The notes under the pieces: model-generated
Seen by the model: the letters and a program-made list of their open reading frames with translations, nothing else
What the model was told of the DNA's origin: nothing
The model's database searches: none
In this document: in pieces, positions 38,703 through 47,158 of the stretch
Layout of the letters: each line of letters opens with the position of its first letter
Position numbering within the stretch: the first letter of the stretch is position 1
Program-made: the position numbers and the translations under genes
Origin: Loigolactobacillus bifermentans DSM 20003
Lineage (GTDB): Bacteria; Bacillota; Bacilli; Lactobacillales; Lactobacillaceae
Direction: 5' to 3'
Assembly: GCF_001434575.1 (NCBI RefSeq)
Contig: NZ_AZDA01000046.1
Span: forward strand, 1-64,000
DNA: 64,000 bases

Positions 38703-41700
38703 TACCAAGGCCTCTTTCCATAACTAAAGTTTGATGATGCATCGCTTTGCTGTAGATAATCCGACATGTAAGGCCCAGCAATCTGGGCAAACGTGCGGCC
38801 ATCAATTTGCAGTGTGATCGGTTGTCCGCCGTTCATTGATGCTGCAATTCCTTGGCCAATTGCGCCTAAGGTTTCAGCGTTTAACGGTAAGGCTGCTTCT
38901 GGTCCGGCTTCACCGGCACCTTTCAAGCCACCACCATCGGCCCCAAAAATTGTGGGTTGGGTGAAAATCCCACCTTTGGCATACCAACTAACACTTAAGT
39001 GCGGTACGCGCGGTGGTTTTAAGCTAAAGGATCCAGACAAATTAAAATGCGGTAATGGTGGCATGCTAATGCGTGGCAATGCCAAATGCATGCCGCTAAA
39101 GAATCCTTTAATGGCACTGACAATGCCAGAAATCGTGCTTTTTGCGGCCTGAACTGGGTTAATCATCGCTGATTTAATGCCGTTCCAAACCGATGAGGTG
39201 ACAGACTTCACAGCATTCCAGGCACTTGATACCACTGATTTAATCCCGTTAACAACACTTGAAATGGTCGATTTAATGCTATTCCAAACGGAACTGGCTG
39301 TCCCTTTTACACCATTAAAAACAGAACTGGTGACAGACTTAACGCCGTTCCAGGCACTTGATACCACCGATTTAACGGCATTAACCACTGAACTAATCGT
39401 GGATTTGATGCCGTTCCAAACGGAACTGGCCACCGACTTCACGCCGTTAAAAACGGATGAAGTGGTTGATTTCACCTTGTTCCAGGCTGATGTAACGGCC
39501 GACTTAATCCCATTAACCACATTGCTGATTACCGTTTTAATGCCATTCCAGACGGAACTGGCTGTGGATTTAATGCCATTCCAAACTGATGTTACAACTG
39601 ACTTAATCCCATTCCAAATTTGGGTAAAGAATTGGCCTAACGGGGTAAAAATCGTTTTGGCCAACGTAATAACTGAAGTCCAGGCATTCTGCAGCCAGGT
39701 TTTAATGCCGGTCCAAACATTGGTGATCGTGTCTTTAATGGCATTGAAAGCATTGCTGAACGTTTGTTTGACAGTTTCCCAGAATGGGCCTAACCATTCT
39801 TTAAACGAATTCCAAAGATTTTTAAACCAATCTACAATCTCGCCCCAGTGCTTAATCACTTCAACAATCGCAACGATGGCCGCTATAACTGCTGCGATTG
39901 CAATTGCAATTGGACCTAATGCAATGCTCAAACCACCTGCGGCCGCACCAGCTTCACCGGCACCAGCACCAAACAATCCTATCACACCAACGACTGCTGT
40001 TATAACCGGTGCGAGAGCACCAATTACAGCAACAACAGCGCCAAAAGCAGCTACCACTGCTTTAACCGGCCCTGGCATATTTGCAAAAGCCTTAACCACA
40101 TTGGTAACCGTCTCAATCACTGGCGTCATGCTTCCTAATAGATCCACAAAAGAAGACTTCAGTTCATTGAGCGCACCTTTCAGCTTTTCAGATGGATTGT
40201 GCTTGCTCATATTGTCCAGGCCGCCGGTAACCTTATCGGTCGACCCTGCTGCTTCCAGTAATGAAGTAGATGCTTTGTTCCCTAAATCTTCAAACTGTGT
40301 GCCCAACGCTGACAACGCGGACTTTTGTTCAGCCGGCGTCATATTTTTAAGGTCCTTTGCAATGGCCTTGGTGACATCCCCTGATGTGGCTTTGCCTTTA
40401 CGCAAGTCCTTCACCATTTGTTGCGTGTGTTTACTGAATTGGCCGAAATAAGTTTTGACTGGTGTTGAACCATCGGTCATTTTCAGGCCTAATTCCTTGA
40501 CGGCATCGGCAGCTTTATCGGTGTTAAAGGCCCCATCTTTTGCGCCTGCTGTGATAATACGCATCATTTGTTGCGCACTAAAGCCGGCATCTTTAAATTG
40601 CGGTGAATATTCGTGTACGGTGTCCAAAAAGTCATCACTGGCATTGGCACCATTCTGAAAACCGGTGGCGATCATATCCATGGCCTTTTCACCGCTAATC
40701 CCAAAGGCCTTGTTCATTTGCGCTGCAGCTTGAATGTTTTCGTTATAATCCGTACCTGTCCGCTGGGATAATGTGGTGATTTTGTCCGTTAAACTGGCTA
40801 AATCCGTGTTATTAAGGTCACCAAAAGCTGTCCGAACGTTGGAAACTGCATCAACAGCTTCATCAACTGACTCAACTACCCCTTGATTCATGACCTGCTT
40901 GACAACGCCCATCATTTCCTGGGCTTCCTGGGCAGTCCCACCCATAGACGCCTGCATTTTGGTCTGGCCATTGGCGTAATCCATGGCTGCGGAAACAACC
41001 GAACTGCCCATTTCCTTGGCCTTATCGCCAACACCTGACAATGCATCCCCGGCCTGCATTAAATTACCAGCATCCAGCTTCTGACCTAGCTGTTCCATGT
41101 CGGTACCGGCATTTTTGCTTTCGTTCCCTAACGACGACAACTTATTTTCAAGATCAGTAACGGCTGTTTTGGCATTATTCAGCTTGGTAGCCATCTGCAT
41201 AGCTTCGCTTGAATTTTGGCCATAGGCCGCTTTGGTCTGCTGCAGTTGGCGTTCCAAGTTAGCGACCACTTGCTTAGCCAAGTTAAGCTGTGACGATAAT
41301 TGCTTCTGGCTGGCCTCAGTACGCTGTGCTTCGGTGGCGTTGGCAGCTAGCTGCGTGTTTTCCAGCTTGATTGCTGACGCCAGTTCCTTTTGCTGGGCCT
41401 GTAGACGACTACCTTCTGTCTGTAAATTACTTAAGTCACTTTTGGCCGAATCGCTTTCGTTACCTAATGCTGCTAAGCCTGATTCCAAGTTGGCTACTGC
41501 TGATTTGGCATTGTTAAGCTTGGTGGCCATTTGCGTGGCTTCATTTGAGTTTTCACCATAAGCCGCCTTGGTCTGTTGCAACTGTTGTTCCAGGTTGGCT
41601 ACTACTTGCTTAGCCAGCTTAAGTTGCTCAGCCAATTGCTTCTGACTGGTTTCTGTTTTTTGTGCTGCCGTTGCATTGGCACCTAACTGCGTGTTTTCCA

Positions 41701-42178
41701 GCTTGATTGCCGACGCCAATTCTTTCTGCTTGGCTTGCAATTGGTCGCCTTCATTTTCAAGCCCTGCCAGTTTTTCTTTGGCCGCAGTAGCCGATTTACC
41801 GCTATCACTTAATTGATCGTTCACTTTTTCCAGCTGACTGCCTAAACTAGCTTCGGCCCGCTGCGCATCGGCCACTCGACCTTGCATTTTGGTTAATTCA
41901 GCCGTTGACGCATTGCCAGAATTTTGCATGTCCTTAAATTCACTGACCAATAACTGGGTCCGCTTTTGGGCCGCTGCAAATTGTGTTTCCAGTTTCTTCT
42001 GGGCTGCCACCAACTTATCAGTGGCACTGGCATCATCACCCATGGCCGCAATTTGGGCCCGATATTCCTTAGACGCCGTGTTCATAATGCTGTTCAGTTC
42101 TTTAACCGTTTTGGCCATTTCAACGGCGCCGTCCGACTTAAAGCGCAGTACAACGTCGGCTTCTTTTTCACTTGCCAT
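38702..42178 (-). CDS. Tail tape-measure protein
   Basis: A 1158-aa protein that sets tail length. The N-terminal 360 residues are coiled coil and contain a tandem duplication of about 112 residues (repeat units at about 151-241 and 263-353, each with QKELASAIKLENTQL). A PhageMin_Tail-like core follows at about 360-650. Next come glycine-alanine hydrophobic segments (about 690-780), then tryptophan-rich short repeats (SSVWNGIKSTISSVVN and variants) at about 860-1010. Position before dit and after the tail chaperone supports the call. Confidence 0.93.
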   Translation of the reverse strand: MASEKEADVVLRFKSDGAVEMAKTVKELNSIMNTASKEYRAQIAAMGDDASATDKLVAAQKKLETQFAAAQKRTQLLVSEFKDMQNSGNASTAELTKMQGRVADAQRAEASLGSQLEKVNDQLSDSGKSATAAKEKLAGLENEGDQLQAKQKELASAIKLENTQLGANATAAQKTETSQKQLAEQLKLAKQVVANLEQQLQQTKAAYGENSNEATQMATKLNNAKSAVANLESGLAALGNESDSAKSDLSNLQTEGSRLQAQQKELASAIKLENTQLAANATEAQRTEASQKQLSSQLNLAKQVVANLERQLQQTKAAYGQNSSEAMQMATKLNNAKTAVTDLENKLSSLGNESKNAGTDMEQLGQKLDAGNLMQAGDALSGVGDKAKEMGSSVVSAAMDYANGQTKMQASMGGTAQEAQEMMGVVKQVMNQGVVESVDEAVDAVSNVRTAFGDLNNTDLASLTDKITTLSQRTGTDYNENIQAAAQMNKAFGISGEKAMDMIATGFQNGANASDDFLDTVHEYSPQFKDAGFSAQQMMRIITAGAKDGAFNTDKAADAVKELGLKMTDGSTPVKTYFGQFSKHTQQMVKDLRKGKATSGDVTKAIAKDLKNMTPAEQKSALSALGTQFEDLGNKASTSLLEAAGSTDKVTGGLDNMSKHNPSEKLKGALNELKSSFVDLLGSMTPVIETVTNVVKAFANMPGPVKAVVAAFGAVVAVIGALAPVITAVVGVIGLFGAGAGEAGAAAGGLSIALGPIAIAIAAVIAAIVAIVEVIKHWGEIVDWFKNLWNSFKEWLGPFWETVKQTFSNAFNAIKDTITNVWTGIKTWLQNAWTSVITLAKTIFTPLGQFFTQIWNGIKSVVTSVWNGIKSTASSVWNGIKTVISNVVNGIKSAVTSAWNKVKSTTSSVFNGVKSVASSVWNGIKSTISSVVNAVKSVVSSAWNGVKSVTSSVFNGVKGTASSVWNSIKSTISSVVNGIKSVVSSAWNAVKSVTSSVWNGIKSAMINPVQAAKSTISGIVSAIKGFFSGMHLALPRISMPPLPHFNLSGSFSLKPPRVPHLSVSWYAKGGIFTQPTIFGADGGGLKGAGEAGPEAALPLNAETLGAIGQGIAASMNGGQPITLQIDGRTFAQIAGPYMSDYLQQSDASSNFSYGKRPW
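41117..41728 (-). repeat. Tandem duplication inside the tape-measure gene
   Basis: Two copies of a roughly 275-bp coding block with 336-bp offset (41728-41453 and 41392-41117), encoding near-identical coiled-coil stretches. Such duplications change tape-measure length and so tail length. Confidence 0.7.
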
Positions 42179-42198
42179 CTGTCATCCCCCTTTCTCAG

Positions 42199-42417
42199 TT
42201 AATTCCAGAACGGTACTTCATCCATGAAGACTTCTTGACGTTCTTCAATGGCATCCGGATTGTTCTGGCGTAACCACATCACGTAGTTTTTCATGAATAA
42301 ATTCGGTGTCGCGTCCATTAAAAATTCAAACGTCCAATGAAACAACGTTGTGGCAACATACAAATAAAACTCCCAGGGATCTTCATCCATCTGGGAGTTT
42401 GCATGTCGCGACTTTAT
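42199..42417 (-). CDS. Tail assembly chaperone, -1 frameshift part (gpT-like)
   Basis: An open frame of 72 codons reached from the preceding chaperone gene by a -1 shift at A7 (42423-42417). It encodes IKSRHANSQ and then MDEDPWEFYLYVATT onwards. The internal ATG at 42390 lacks a ribosome binding site, so the frame is most likely expressed only as a fusion, as for lambda gpG-T. The fusion protein would recruit the tape measure to the tail tube protein. Confidence 0.8.
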   Translation of the reverse strand: MKSRHANSQMDEDPWEFYLYVATTLFHWTFEFLMDATPNLFMKNYVMWLRQNNPDAIEERQEVFMDEVPFWN

Positions 42418-42423
42418 TTTTTT
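42367..42423 (-). promoter_or_regulatory. Programmed -1 frameshift site in tail chaperone
   Basis: Slippery heptamer A-AAA-AAA is in register with codons ACA AAA AAA, followed at once by the TAA stop. Downstream, AAACTCCCAG (42400-42391) pairs perfectly with CTGGGAGTTT (42376-42367), a 10-bp stem with a 14-nt loop. The gap between heptamer and stem is 16 nt, longer than usual. Confidence 0.72.
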
Positions 42424-42803
42424 GTGGAATCGTCCGCCTTGATTTTATCCGCATCTTCTTGCTGAAAATACGCACTACCAAACAGCTCATTGATTTTAGG
42501 GGCAATGTTGGCTAATTCGGTGATTGGAATTAGCTCTTTCACCTCATCTGGTGTGGTGGCCGTACCGCCAGTGCGAATCATGGCATAAAGCAACGTGTAA
42601 ATACCATCAATCATCTTTGGATCTAAGTTATCAGACGTTTTTTGGTTTTCAAACAGGTTTAACAACCGCTGAAACGACCCTTTGCCCGTGTCTTCAACGT
42701 AACTAAGCGTTTTGAAGGTAAAGGCTACCGGGATTTCAGCGCCCATGATCTGTAAGGTGTCAGCCTGCTTTGCTTTAGGAATTAAATCAGATAGCTTTGC
42801 CAT
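42414..42803 (-). CDS. Tail assembly chaperone (gpG-like)
   Basis: A 129-aa protein between major tail protein and tape measure. It starts MAKLSDLIPKAKQADTLQI and ends in a Lys/Asp-rich tail. No enzymatic motif; family membership is by position, size and the terminal -1 slippery site. It binds the tape measure during tail assembly, and a small share of ribosomes would make the longer G-T form. Confidence 0.8.
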   Translation of the reverse strand: MAKLSDLIPKAKQADTLQIMGAEIPVAFTFKTLSYVEDTGKGSFQRLLNLFENQKTSDNLDPKMIDGIYTLLYAMIRTGGTATTPDEVKELIPITELANIAPKINELFGSAYFQQEDADKIKADDSTKK

Positions 42804-43717
42804 TATTCAGTGCCTCCTGTGACTGTGATTTCTGCGGTGCCGGTTACGCCACCAACGGTTGCTGTAATGATGGCTGTGCCGGCTTTAACCCCTGTAACAG
42901 TCCCATCAGCACTAACCTTTGCAACACCTTCATCGCTTGAGGTGTAAGCTACGGTTTTATTGGTCGCATTGGTCGGCGTAAGCGTTGCTGCTAATTTAGT
43001 CGTTTTACCAACTTCAACATTTGCTGTGGTTGGCGCAAGCGCCACACCAGTCACAGCTACTGGTGCAGCATCACTTTTTAAACTGGCAATTTGGGAAACG
43101 TCGTAAACCACTTGGCTCATGAAATCATCAACCAATAACGTTGTGTCTCGTTGATTTGAATATTTGAAGTACAACGCATGGTGCCCATCCGGCATTGCAT
43201 AACGTAGTGGCCCCGCAATAATCGACATTGACACATCTTGTTCTTTAAATTCATCTTCAGATGTTTCATAACTCAATTCGGTGGCTGGGCTTAAAGTACA
43301 ACTTGGGAACCACATCGCATCCATCACGCCATCGGAACGTTCAGCCACAAACCCCCAGGCAAACTCCGGCAGCTCAGTTGCATCCCCAATACCGACTGAA
43401 ATACCATTTTCGGCCGCTACTTGGCTAATTGCGTCCAACACTTTGGTTGCAATCCCGATATGATCCATCGAAATTTCTTCCTGGTTTTCCATGGCCACAG
43501 TCCCAATCAAAACCCCTGAAGCATAAATCGAGACGGTTTTCCCATTCCCTTTAACTTCAATTTTCTTTGCGATGGTTTTCCGATAAACATCTTCCGAATA
43601 TTCAGGCAATGTAGATGTGGTTTCTTTCAGAATTTTCGGACAGAAAAACACATCACGTACCGTTAATAGATAGGCGTCTTTATCCGCCTTGGTGTTTGTT
43701 GTTGGTGTATCTGGCAT
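42803..43717 (-). CDS. Major tail protein with C-terminal Ig-like (Big2) domain
   Basis: A 304-aa tail tube protein. Residues 1-210 form the tube domain; residues about 220-300 form a bacterial Ig-like group 2 domain (VTGVALAPTTANVEVGKTTK, then VKAGTAIITATV). Such surface-displayed domains on phage tails are thought to help attach to carbohydrate. The stop overlaps the next start (TAATG). The Ig domain is in frame, not made by frameshift. Confidence 0.88.
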   Translation of the reverse strand: MPDTPTTNTKADKDAYLLTVRDVFFCPKILKETTSTLPEYSEDVYRKTIAKKIEVKGNGKTVSIYASGVLIGTVAMENQEEISMDHIGIATKVLDAISQVAAENGISVGIGDATELPEFAWGFVAERSDGVMDAMWFPSCTLSPATELSYETSEDEFKEQDVSMSIIAGPLRYAMPDGHHALYFKYSNQRDTTLLVDDFMSQVVYDVSQIASLKSDAAPVAVTGVALAPTTANVEVGKTTKLAATLTPTNATNKTVAYTSSDEGVAKVSADGTVTGVKAGTAIITATVGGVTGTAEITVTGGTE

Positions 43718-44086
43718 TTATAACAACCTCATTTCTTGCATCATTTTTGTAATCATCAATTTACTAATCTCTGCACTGCTTGCATTCCAAGTGTTACGCA
43801 CAAAATTTTGGGCACGCATTTTAACGGTGCCATGCTCCACAAAACGCCACCAAAACGATGCGCCAAAAGTTGTAATCACATCTTGGCCGTCTGGCTTATT
43901 GGTTAAATTACTGATCATGGAACCGTAACGTTTGGCGAAGTGTGCGTTAGGGTCTTTCGGCACATTCGGCTTTAATTTTGTGGTGTAGGCATCTGCTCCA
44001 GCCTTTAAAACCTTTTGAACCTGCGACTCTGACACATTAATTTGTTTTAAAATTTTCTGGAAGTCCTCAAACCCGTTTTCACTCAT
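43718..44086 (-). CDS. HK97 gp10-like tail completion protein
   Basis: A 122-aa protein resembling the HK97-gp10 family of head-tail/tail completion proteins. It contains KRYGSMISNLT, FWWRFVEHGTVKMRAQNFVRNTW (in part), a typical family ending where the loop before the last helix carries HGT...Q.F. It follows the DUF806-like gene with an 8-bp overlap. Confidence 0.8.
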   Translation of the reverse strand: MSENGFEDFQKILKQINVSESQVQKVLKAGADAYTTKLKPNVPKDPNAHFAKRYGSMISNLTNKPDGQDVITTFGASFWWRFVEHGTVKMRAQNFVRNTWNASSAEISKLMITKMMQEMRLL

Positions 44087-44408
44087 CTGCTAGCACCCGC
44101 AAATAGGTGTAAAAATTTGTAATCGTACTGTCGTTTTCGTCCCCCTGTTGCCCAACGAAATCAATGTAAGGCACATCGACAAATGCTTCTCTAAAGCCCT
44201 TTAAATCGGCCTCTGTGCCACTGGTAAACAGGGAAACTTGATATTCTGATAAATAGGCCAAGTGCTGACCACCCGCCGTTATTTTGCGCTGATTGGTAAA
44301 GGTATAAACGAAATACGGATAGGCCGTACCAGTTGGTGGGCCATTTTGAAATACTGGGTAACCAATAGCCTTCAACCGTTGGCGAAATTCAGTTAAATCA
44401 ATCAACAT
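44079..44408 (-). CDS. Tail terminator-like protein (DUF806 type)
   Basis: A 109-aa phage structural protein with NGPPTGTAYPYFVYTF near the start and YQVSLFTSG in the middle, as in DUF806/tail terminator proteins of lactobacillus phages. It lies between head closure and tail completion genes and overlaps both neighbours. Confidence 0.7.
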   Translation of the reverse strand: MLIDLTEFRQRLKAIGYPVFQNGPPTGTAYPYFVYTFTNQRKITAGGQHLAYLSEYQVSLFTSGTEADLKGFREAFVDVPYIDFVGQQGDENDSTITNFYTYLRVLADE

Positions 44409-44721
44409 AATTCAAACTCAACTCCATCATTTTCTTTTCTTCGTCTAAGTAAATTCGCGTGATCAAAAAAATATCGTCTCCAATTTGGACACGATTATTC
44501 TTACGTGATATTGATTTGTCTAAACGACAGCGGATTTTTCGGACTACATCTGTTTTGGCCTGCTTCGCAAGGTAAACATCTTGGGCAGTGGTGCCAATGT
44601 CTTCATAATTCAAGGTTCGCACTGGTTGCCATGATTTATCCTGACGATCATCAGCCCCAGTTGTTTCAATCAGCTTCAGCAGTGTTGCTCGCCACTTCAG
44701 ATGGTTCGGCAGTCTCGTCAT
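44398..44721 (-). CDS. Head-tail adaptor / head closure protein
   Basis: A 107-aa beta-rich protein, with IRCRLDKSISRKNNRVQIGD and YLDEEKKMMELSLNYVD, matching phage head closure (SPP1 gp16/HK97 gp7-like) architecture. Overlaps both neighbours; function by position. Confidence 0.7.
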   Translation of the reverse strand: MTRLPNHLKWRATLLKLIETTGADDRQDKSWQPVRTLNYEDIGTTAQDVYLAKQAKTDVVRKIRCRLDKSISRKNNRVQIGDDIFLITRIYLDEEKKMMELSLNYVD

Positions 44722-44977
44722 GGTCAGCCAGTCCTTCCGCTAATAGAATCGGCGTCATGGCATCTAACGCCTTTTGCATGTCACTATCTGGCACCCGCCA
44801 ATCATTCAGCATGGCGGCAATCATCAGCACCGATTGTTCTGGTTCCCAACCCGTGGCAACTTTTACCAGGCTGCGGGCGGATTTCAGATAAGTATCGAAC
44901 ATGCTATCATCCATACCTTCTTCATATTCGATGTGCTGCTTAAATTTACTTAACAAAGGGTCTTCGGTATCGGCCAT
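44666..44977 (-). CDS. Head-tail connector protein (gp6-like)
   Basis: A 103-aa helical protein beginning MADTEDPLLSKFKQHIEYEEG, with a WRVPDSDMQKALDAMTPILL segment, typical of gp6/gp15 head-tail connectors. Its ATG overlaps the stop of the capsid frameshift extension (TAATG), a strong hint that ribosomes do reach that stop. Confidence 0.75.
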   Translation of the reverse strand: MADTEDPLLSKFKQHIEYEEGMDDSMFDTYLKSARSLVKVATGWEPEQSVLMIAAMLNDWRVPDSDMQKALDAMTPILLAEGLADHDETAEPSEVASNTAEAD

Positions 44978-45183
44978 TAGGATTGACCTCCATCGGCTTC
45001 AGTCGGTTCACCACTAGCTGCTGGTTCAGCTGATTCAGTTGTGCCGGAACTAGCAGGTGCTGCCGATTGACCCGCATCGCTATCTGATGCACCTGAACCA
45101 GGGTCAGCAGCACTTTCAGCGCCTGACTCAGGTGCACCCGATTCGTTATCCCCACCATTTTCAGGCGGGGTTACGCTTTTTTT
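44977..45183 (-). CDS. C-terminal extension of the major capsid protein made by -1 frameshift
   Basis: A 66-residue frame entered by -1 slippage at A7 (45183-45177) at the end of the capsid gene. It starts SVTPPENGGDNESG and is almost only Gly, Ser, Ala, Glu, Asp, Pro and Thr. It has no start codon with a ribosome binding site, and its TAA overlaps the ATG of the connector gene. It would give a minor longer capsid form with an acidic flexible tail, as known for phages with two capsid forms (T7 10A/10B, and by my recollection lactobacillus phage A2). Confidence 0.8.
   Translation of the reverse strand, partial: KKSVTPPENGGDNESGAPESGAESAADPGSGASDSDAGQSAAPASSGTTESAEPAASGEPTEADGGQS
45150..45183 (-). 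promoter_or_regulatory. Programmed -1 frameshift signal at the end of the capsid gene
   Basis: In register GCA AAA AAA GCG TAA gives slippery heptamer A-AAA-AAA, a 6-nt spacer (GCGTAA), then stem CCCCGCC-TGAAAAT-GGTGGGG (7 bp, one G-U). All three parts have the textbook arrangement. Confidence 0.85.
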
Positions 45184-46571
45184 GCTTCACCATCTGCGAT
45201 CCACTTGTAAACGGTTGGTTCTAGCGGGCTGTAAATCAACTGTGCATCTAAAATGTTGTAGATCTTATAACCCATTTTGTTGGTCAATGCGAACAGCTGG
45301 TCCAGTTTTTGCACTTCTAATGAACCATTGACATCCTGAATGTGGAATGAACGCATATCGCCATAGTAGAAAACAGGCATTTCAGGATTATCCGGTACGT
45401 TAGCGCCTTCCGTTACTACCGTATTGGCACCGACCAAACGCCCGTTAATCCCTTCAGCGACTTGAATGTCATCGCGATAAAGCGGCCGACCATTGTCATC
45501 TAACATGGATTCAACCAGTGCTTCAGCAGCATCATTCATGATGAAAATAGAGTTCTTACGAACTGACGCCTTAACGGCATGCTTGAACGCCACTAAGCCC
45601 TTGTAAACTTCTGGGCCTTTAGTCATGTCGATTGCGGCCGCTGGCTTAAATTCAACTGCCTTTTTGGACAATGACCCTGGGTTTTCGTTGCCGGTCTCAG
45701 TCCCATTGAACATGTAATCAATTTCCTTGGCCGTATAGGACTTCGTTAATTCATCAAGAATGATTTTTTCCAACGGTACATCTGTCCGCTTCAATAATTT
45801 CTTGGTGACAGTTGCCAGTGCATCGAATTCAGCTGGATCCATGACGATTTCATCGAATTCAACATCACTGTCTGGAATTGAGTCAGCGTCACGTTCTTTC
45901 TTGTGACCGTTAGCAGTTGGCGCTTTGACTAATACGGGGTAGCCTTCTGTCGACGTAGTCTTGTGAATCGTCCCAAAGCGGCGTAAGACGTTTTCTTCTT
46001 GCGCATAGCTGATAACATCGCTGGCAATGGTTTTAGGAACCGTTACACCGCCATTCCCACTGATAATCCCTAATGAACGCGCTTCTTCACTTGAAGTCTT
46101 ACCGGCGACATAGCCAAAGAAGGCCTCACGTTGGCGTTCCTCTAACTTTTTAGCGCTATTGCCTGTGAGATTTTGGCCCCGATTGATGGATTTTAAAATA
46201 TTGGTTGCAATCGGCCCTAGCGCACCTTTATTCATTTCTGCCGAACGCTTACCAGTATCTTTCTTGTCGCCATCGTCGTCAGACCCACCATCATCTGAGC
46301 TGCTCGAATCATCAGAACCGCTATCGTCTGAACTACCAGAATTATCATCCTTGTTATCATCTTCGGTATTATCGCCCTCTTTGTTACCATCATCAGTAGC
46401 AGCTGCTAATTGGTCTGCAATATCTTGAAGATCCTTATTGATGGCATCAACTTCATCTTTGATTTTTTTAGCATCATCGGCGCTTAGTCCTTCAGCCCGA
46501 ACTTCCGTTTCTAACGCTTCAAGGCGTGAGCGTTTCGCCCGTTGTAATTCAAGTAAGAATTTTTTGTTCAT
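45171..46571 (-). CDS. Major capsid protein, HK97 fold
   Basis: A 466-aa HK97-type capsid precursor. Residues 1-60 form a coiled-coil delta/scaffold region. Residues about 62-110 form an unusually long acidic Ser/Asp/Gly linker (SGSDDSSSSDDGGSDDDG). The capsid core starts after about 180 (GGVTVPKTIASDVISYAQEE) and ends with the conserved YSPLEPTVYKW. The protease gene just upstream should remove the N-terminal part. The last codons are a -1 frameshift site. Confidence 0.93.
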   Translation of the reverse strand: MNKKFLLELQRAKRSRLEALETEVRAEGLSADDAKKIKDEVDAINKDLQDIADQLAAATDDGNKEGDNTEDDNKDDNSGSSDDSGSDDSSSSDDGGSDDDGDKKDTGKRSAEMNKGALGPIATNILKSINRGQNLTGNSAKKLEERQREAFFGYVAGKTSSEEARSLGIISGNGGVTVPKTIASDVISYAQEENVLRRFGTIHKTTSTEGYPVLVKAPTANGHKKERDADSIPDSDVEFDEIVMDPAEFDALATVTKKLLKRTDVPLEKIILDELTKSYTAKEIDYMFNGTETGNENPGSLSKKAVEFKPAAAIDMTKGPEVYKGLVAFKHAVKASVRKNSIFIMNDAAEALVESMLDDNGRPLYRDDIQVAEGINGRLVGANTVVTEGANVPDNPEMPVFYYGDMRSFHIQDVNGSLEVQKLDQLFALTNKMGYKIYNILDAQLIYSPLEPTVYKWIADGEAKKA

Positions 46572-47158
46572 AGTGTTAACCCTCTTTCGATTTCTTTCAT
46601 AATTTCTTTTCTAAGTTGAATGTTTTTCACCATATCTTCCGAAATAACGCCGCTACGCACCAAATTGGCTTCAGTATCACCGTATGCAGGTAGTGGTACA
46701 ATGCTGATTTCATATAGTTTCACCTCTTTGATTGTACGAACAGGCATATCAGGATCGCTATAATCCCATTCGTCGATAGTCGGGCAAAAACCAAATGAAC
46801 ATTGATTAATGTCACCGCGATTCATTGAGACTGCTAAGTCTTGGGCCGTGGTGGTTTCAGGTAAAGCAACTTCAAATGCTAGTCCATGTTCGTCTTCCTG
46901 CAGCGTTAAGGTGCCAGATTGCGAACGACCTAACACGTGGTCCCAATTGTGATTAAACAAACAGCGAATATCGTCACTACCCAGGCTTTTGCTAAAGGCC
47001 CCTGGTTCAATTTGTTCTTGCCAACAGTCGGCAATGATCGTGGGTGAATTAAAAACAGACGCATAACCCTTGATTGTAGCGGGGTTCGCGTCTGTTGCAT
47101 CACGCTTATTGAAGTGGCTGATTTGATAAGTTCTGACTTCCCTGGCTTTGATTGTCAT
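46568..47158 (-). CDS. Prohead protease, HK97 family (S78)
   Basis: Serine protease (196 aa) that cleaves the capsid scaffold region during maturation. It shows GYASVFNSP, the catalytic His region CLFNHNWDHVLGRSQSGTL (in part) and the Ser in NQCSFGF. The start at 47158 follows AAGGGAGG; a 17-residue upstream extension is less likely. It lies between portal and capsid and overlaps the portal gene by 53 nt. Confidence 0.93.
   Translation of the reverse strand: MTIKAREVRTYQISHFNKRDATDANPATIKGYASVFNSPTIIADCWQEQIEPGAFSKSLGSDDIRCLFNHNWDHVLGRSQSGTLTLQEDEHGLAFEVALPETTTAQDLAVSMNRGDINQCSFGFCPTIDEWDYSDPDMPVRTIKEVKLYEISIVPLPAYGDTEANLVRSGVISEDMVKNIQLRKEIMKEIERGLTL

Noticed and set aside
39177-40451. 424-aa open frame on the plus strand
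   Set aside because: It is the antisense shadow of the repetitive tape-measure gene, with no start signals and an implausible composition.
38700-42200. Repeats in the tape-measure region as CRISPR
   Set aside because: The repeats are coding, of variable length and without unique spacers; no CRISPR array or cas gene is seen in the window.
44946-45158. 70-aa open frame on the minus strand downstream of the capsid gene
   Set aside because: It lacks a ribosome binding site and its composition is not protein-like; the overlapping -1 frame (44977-45183) is a better-supported capsid extension.
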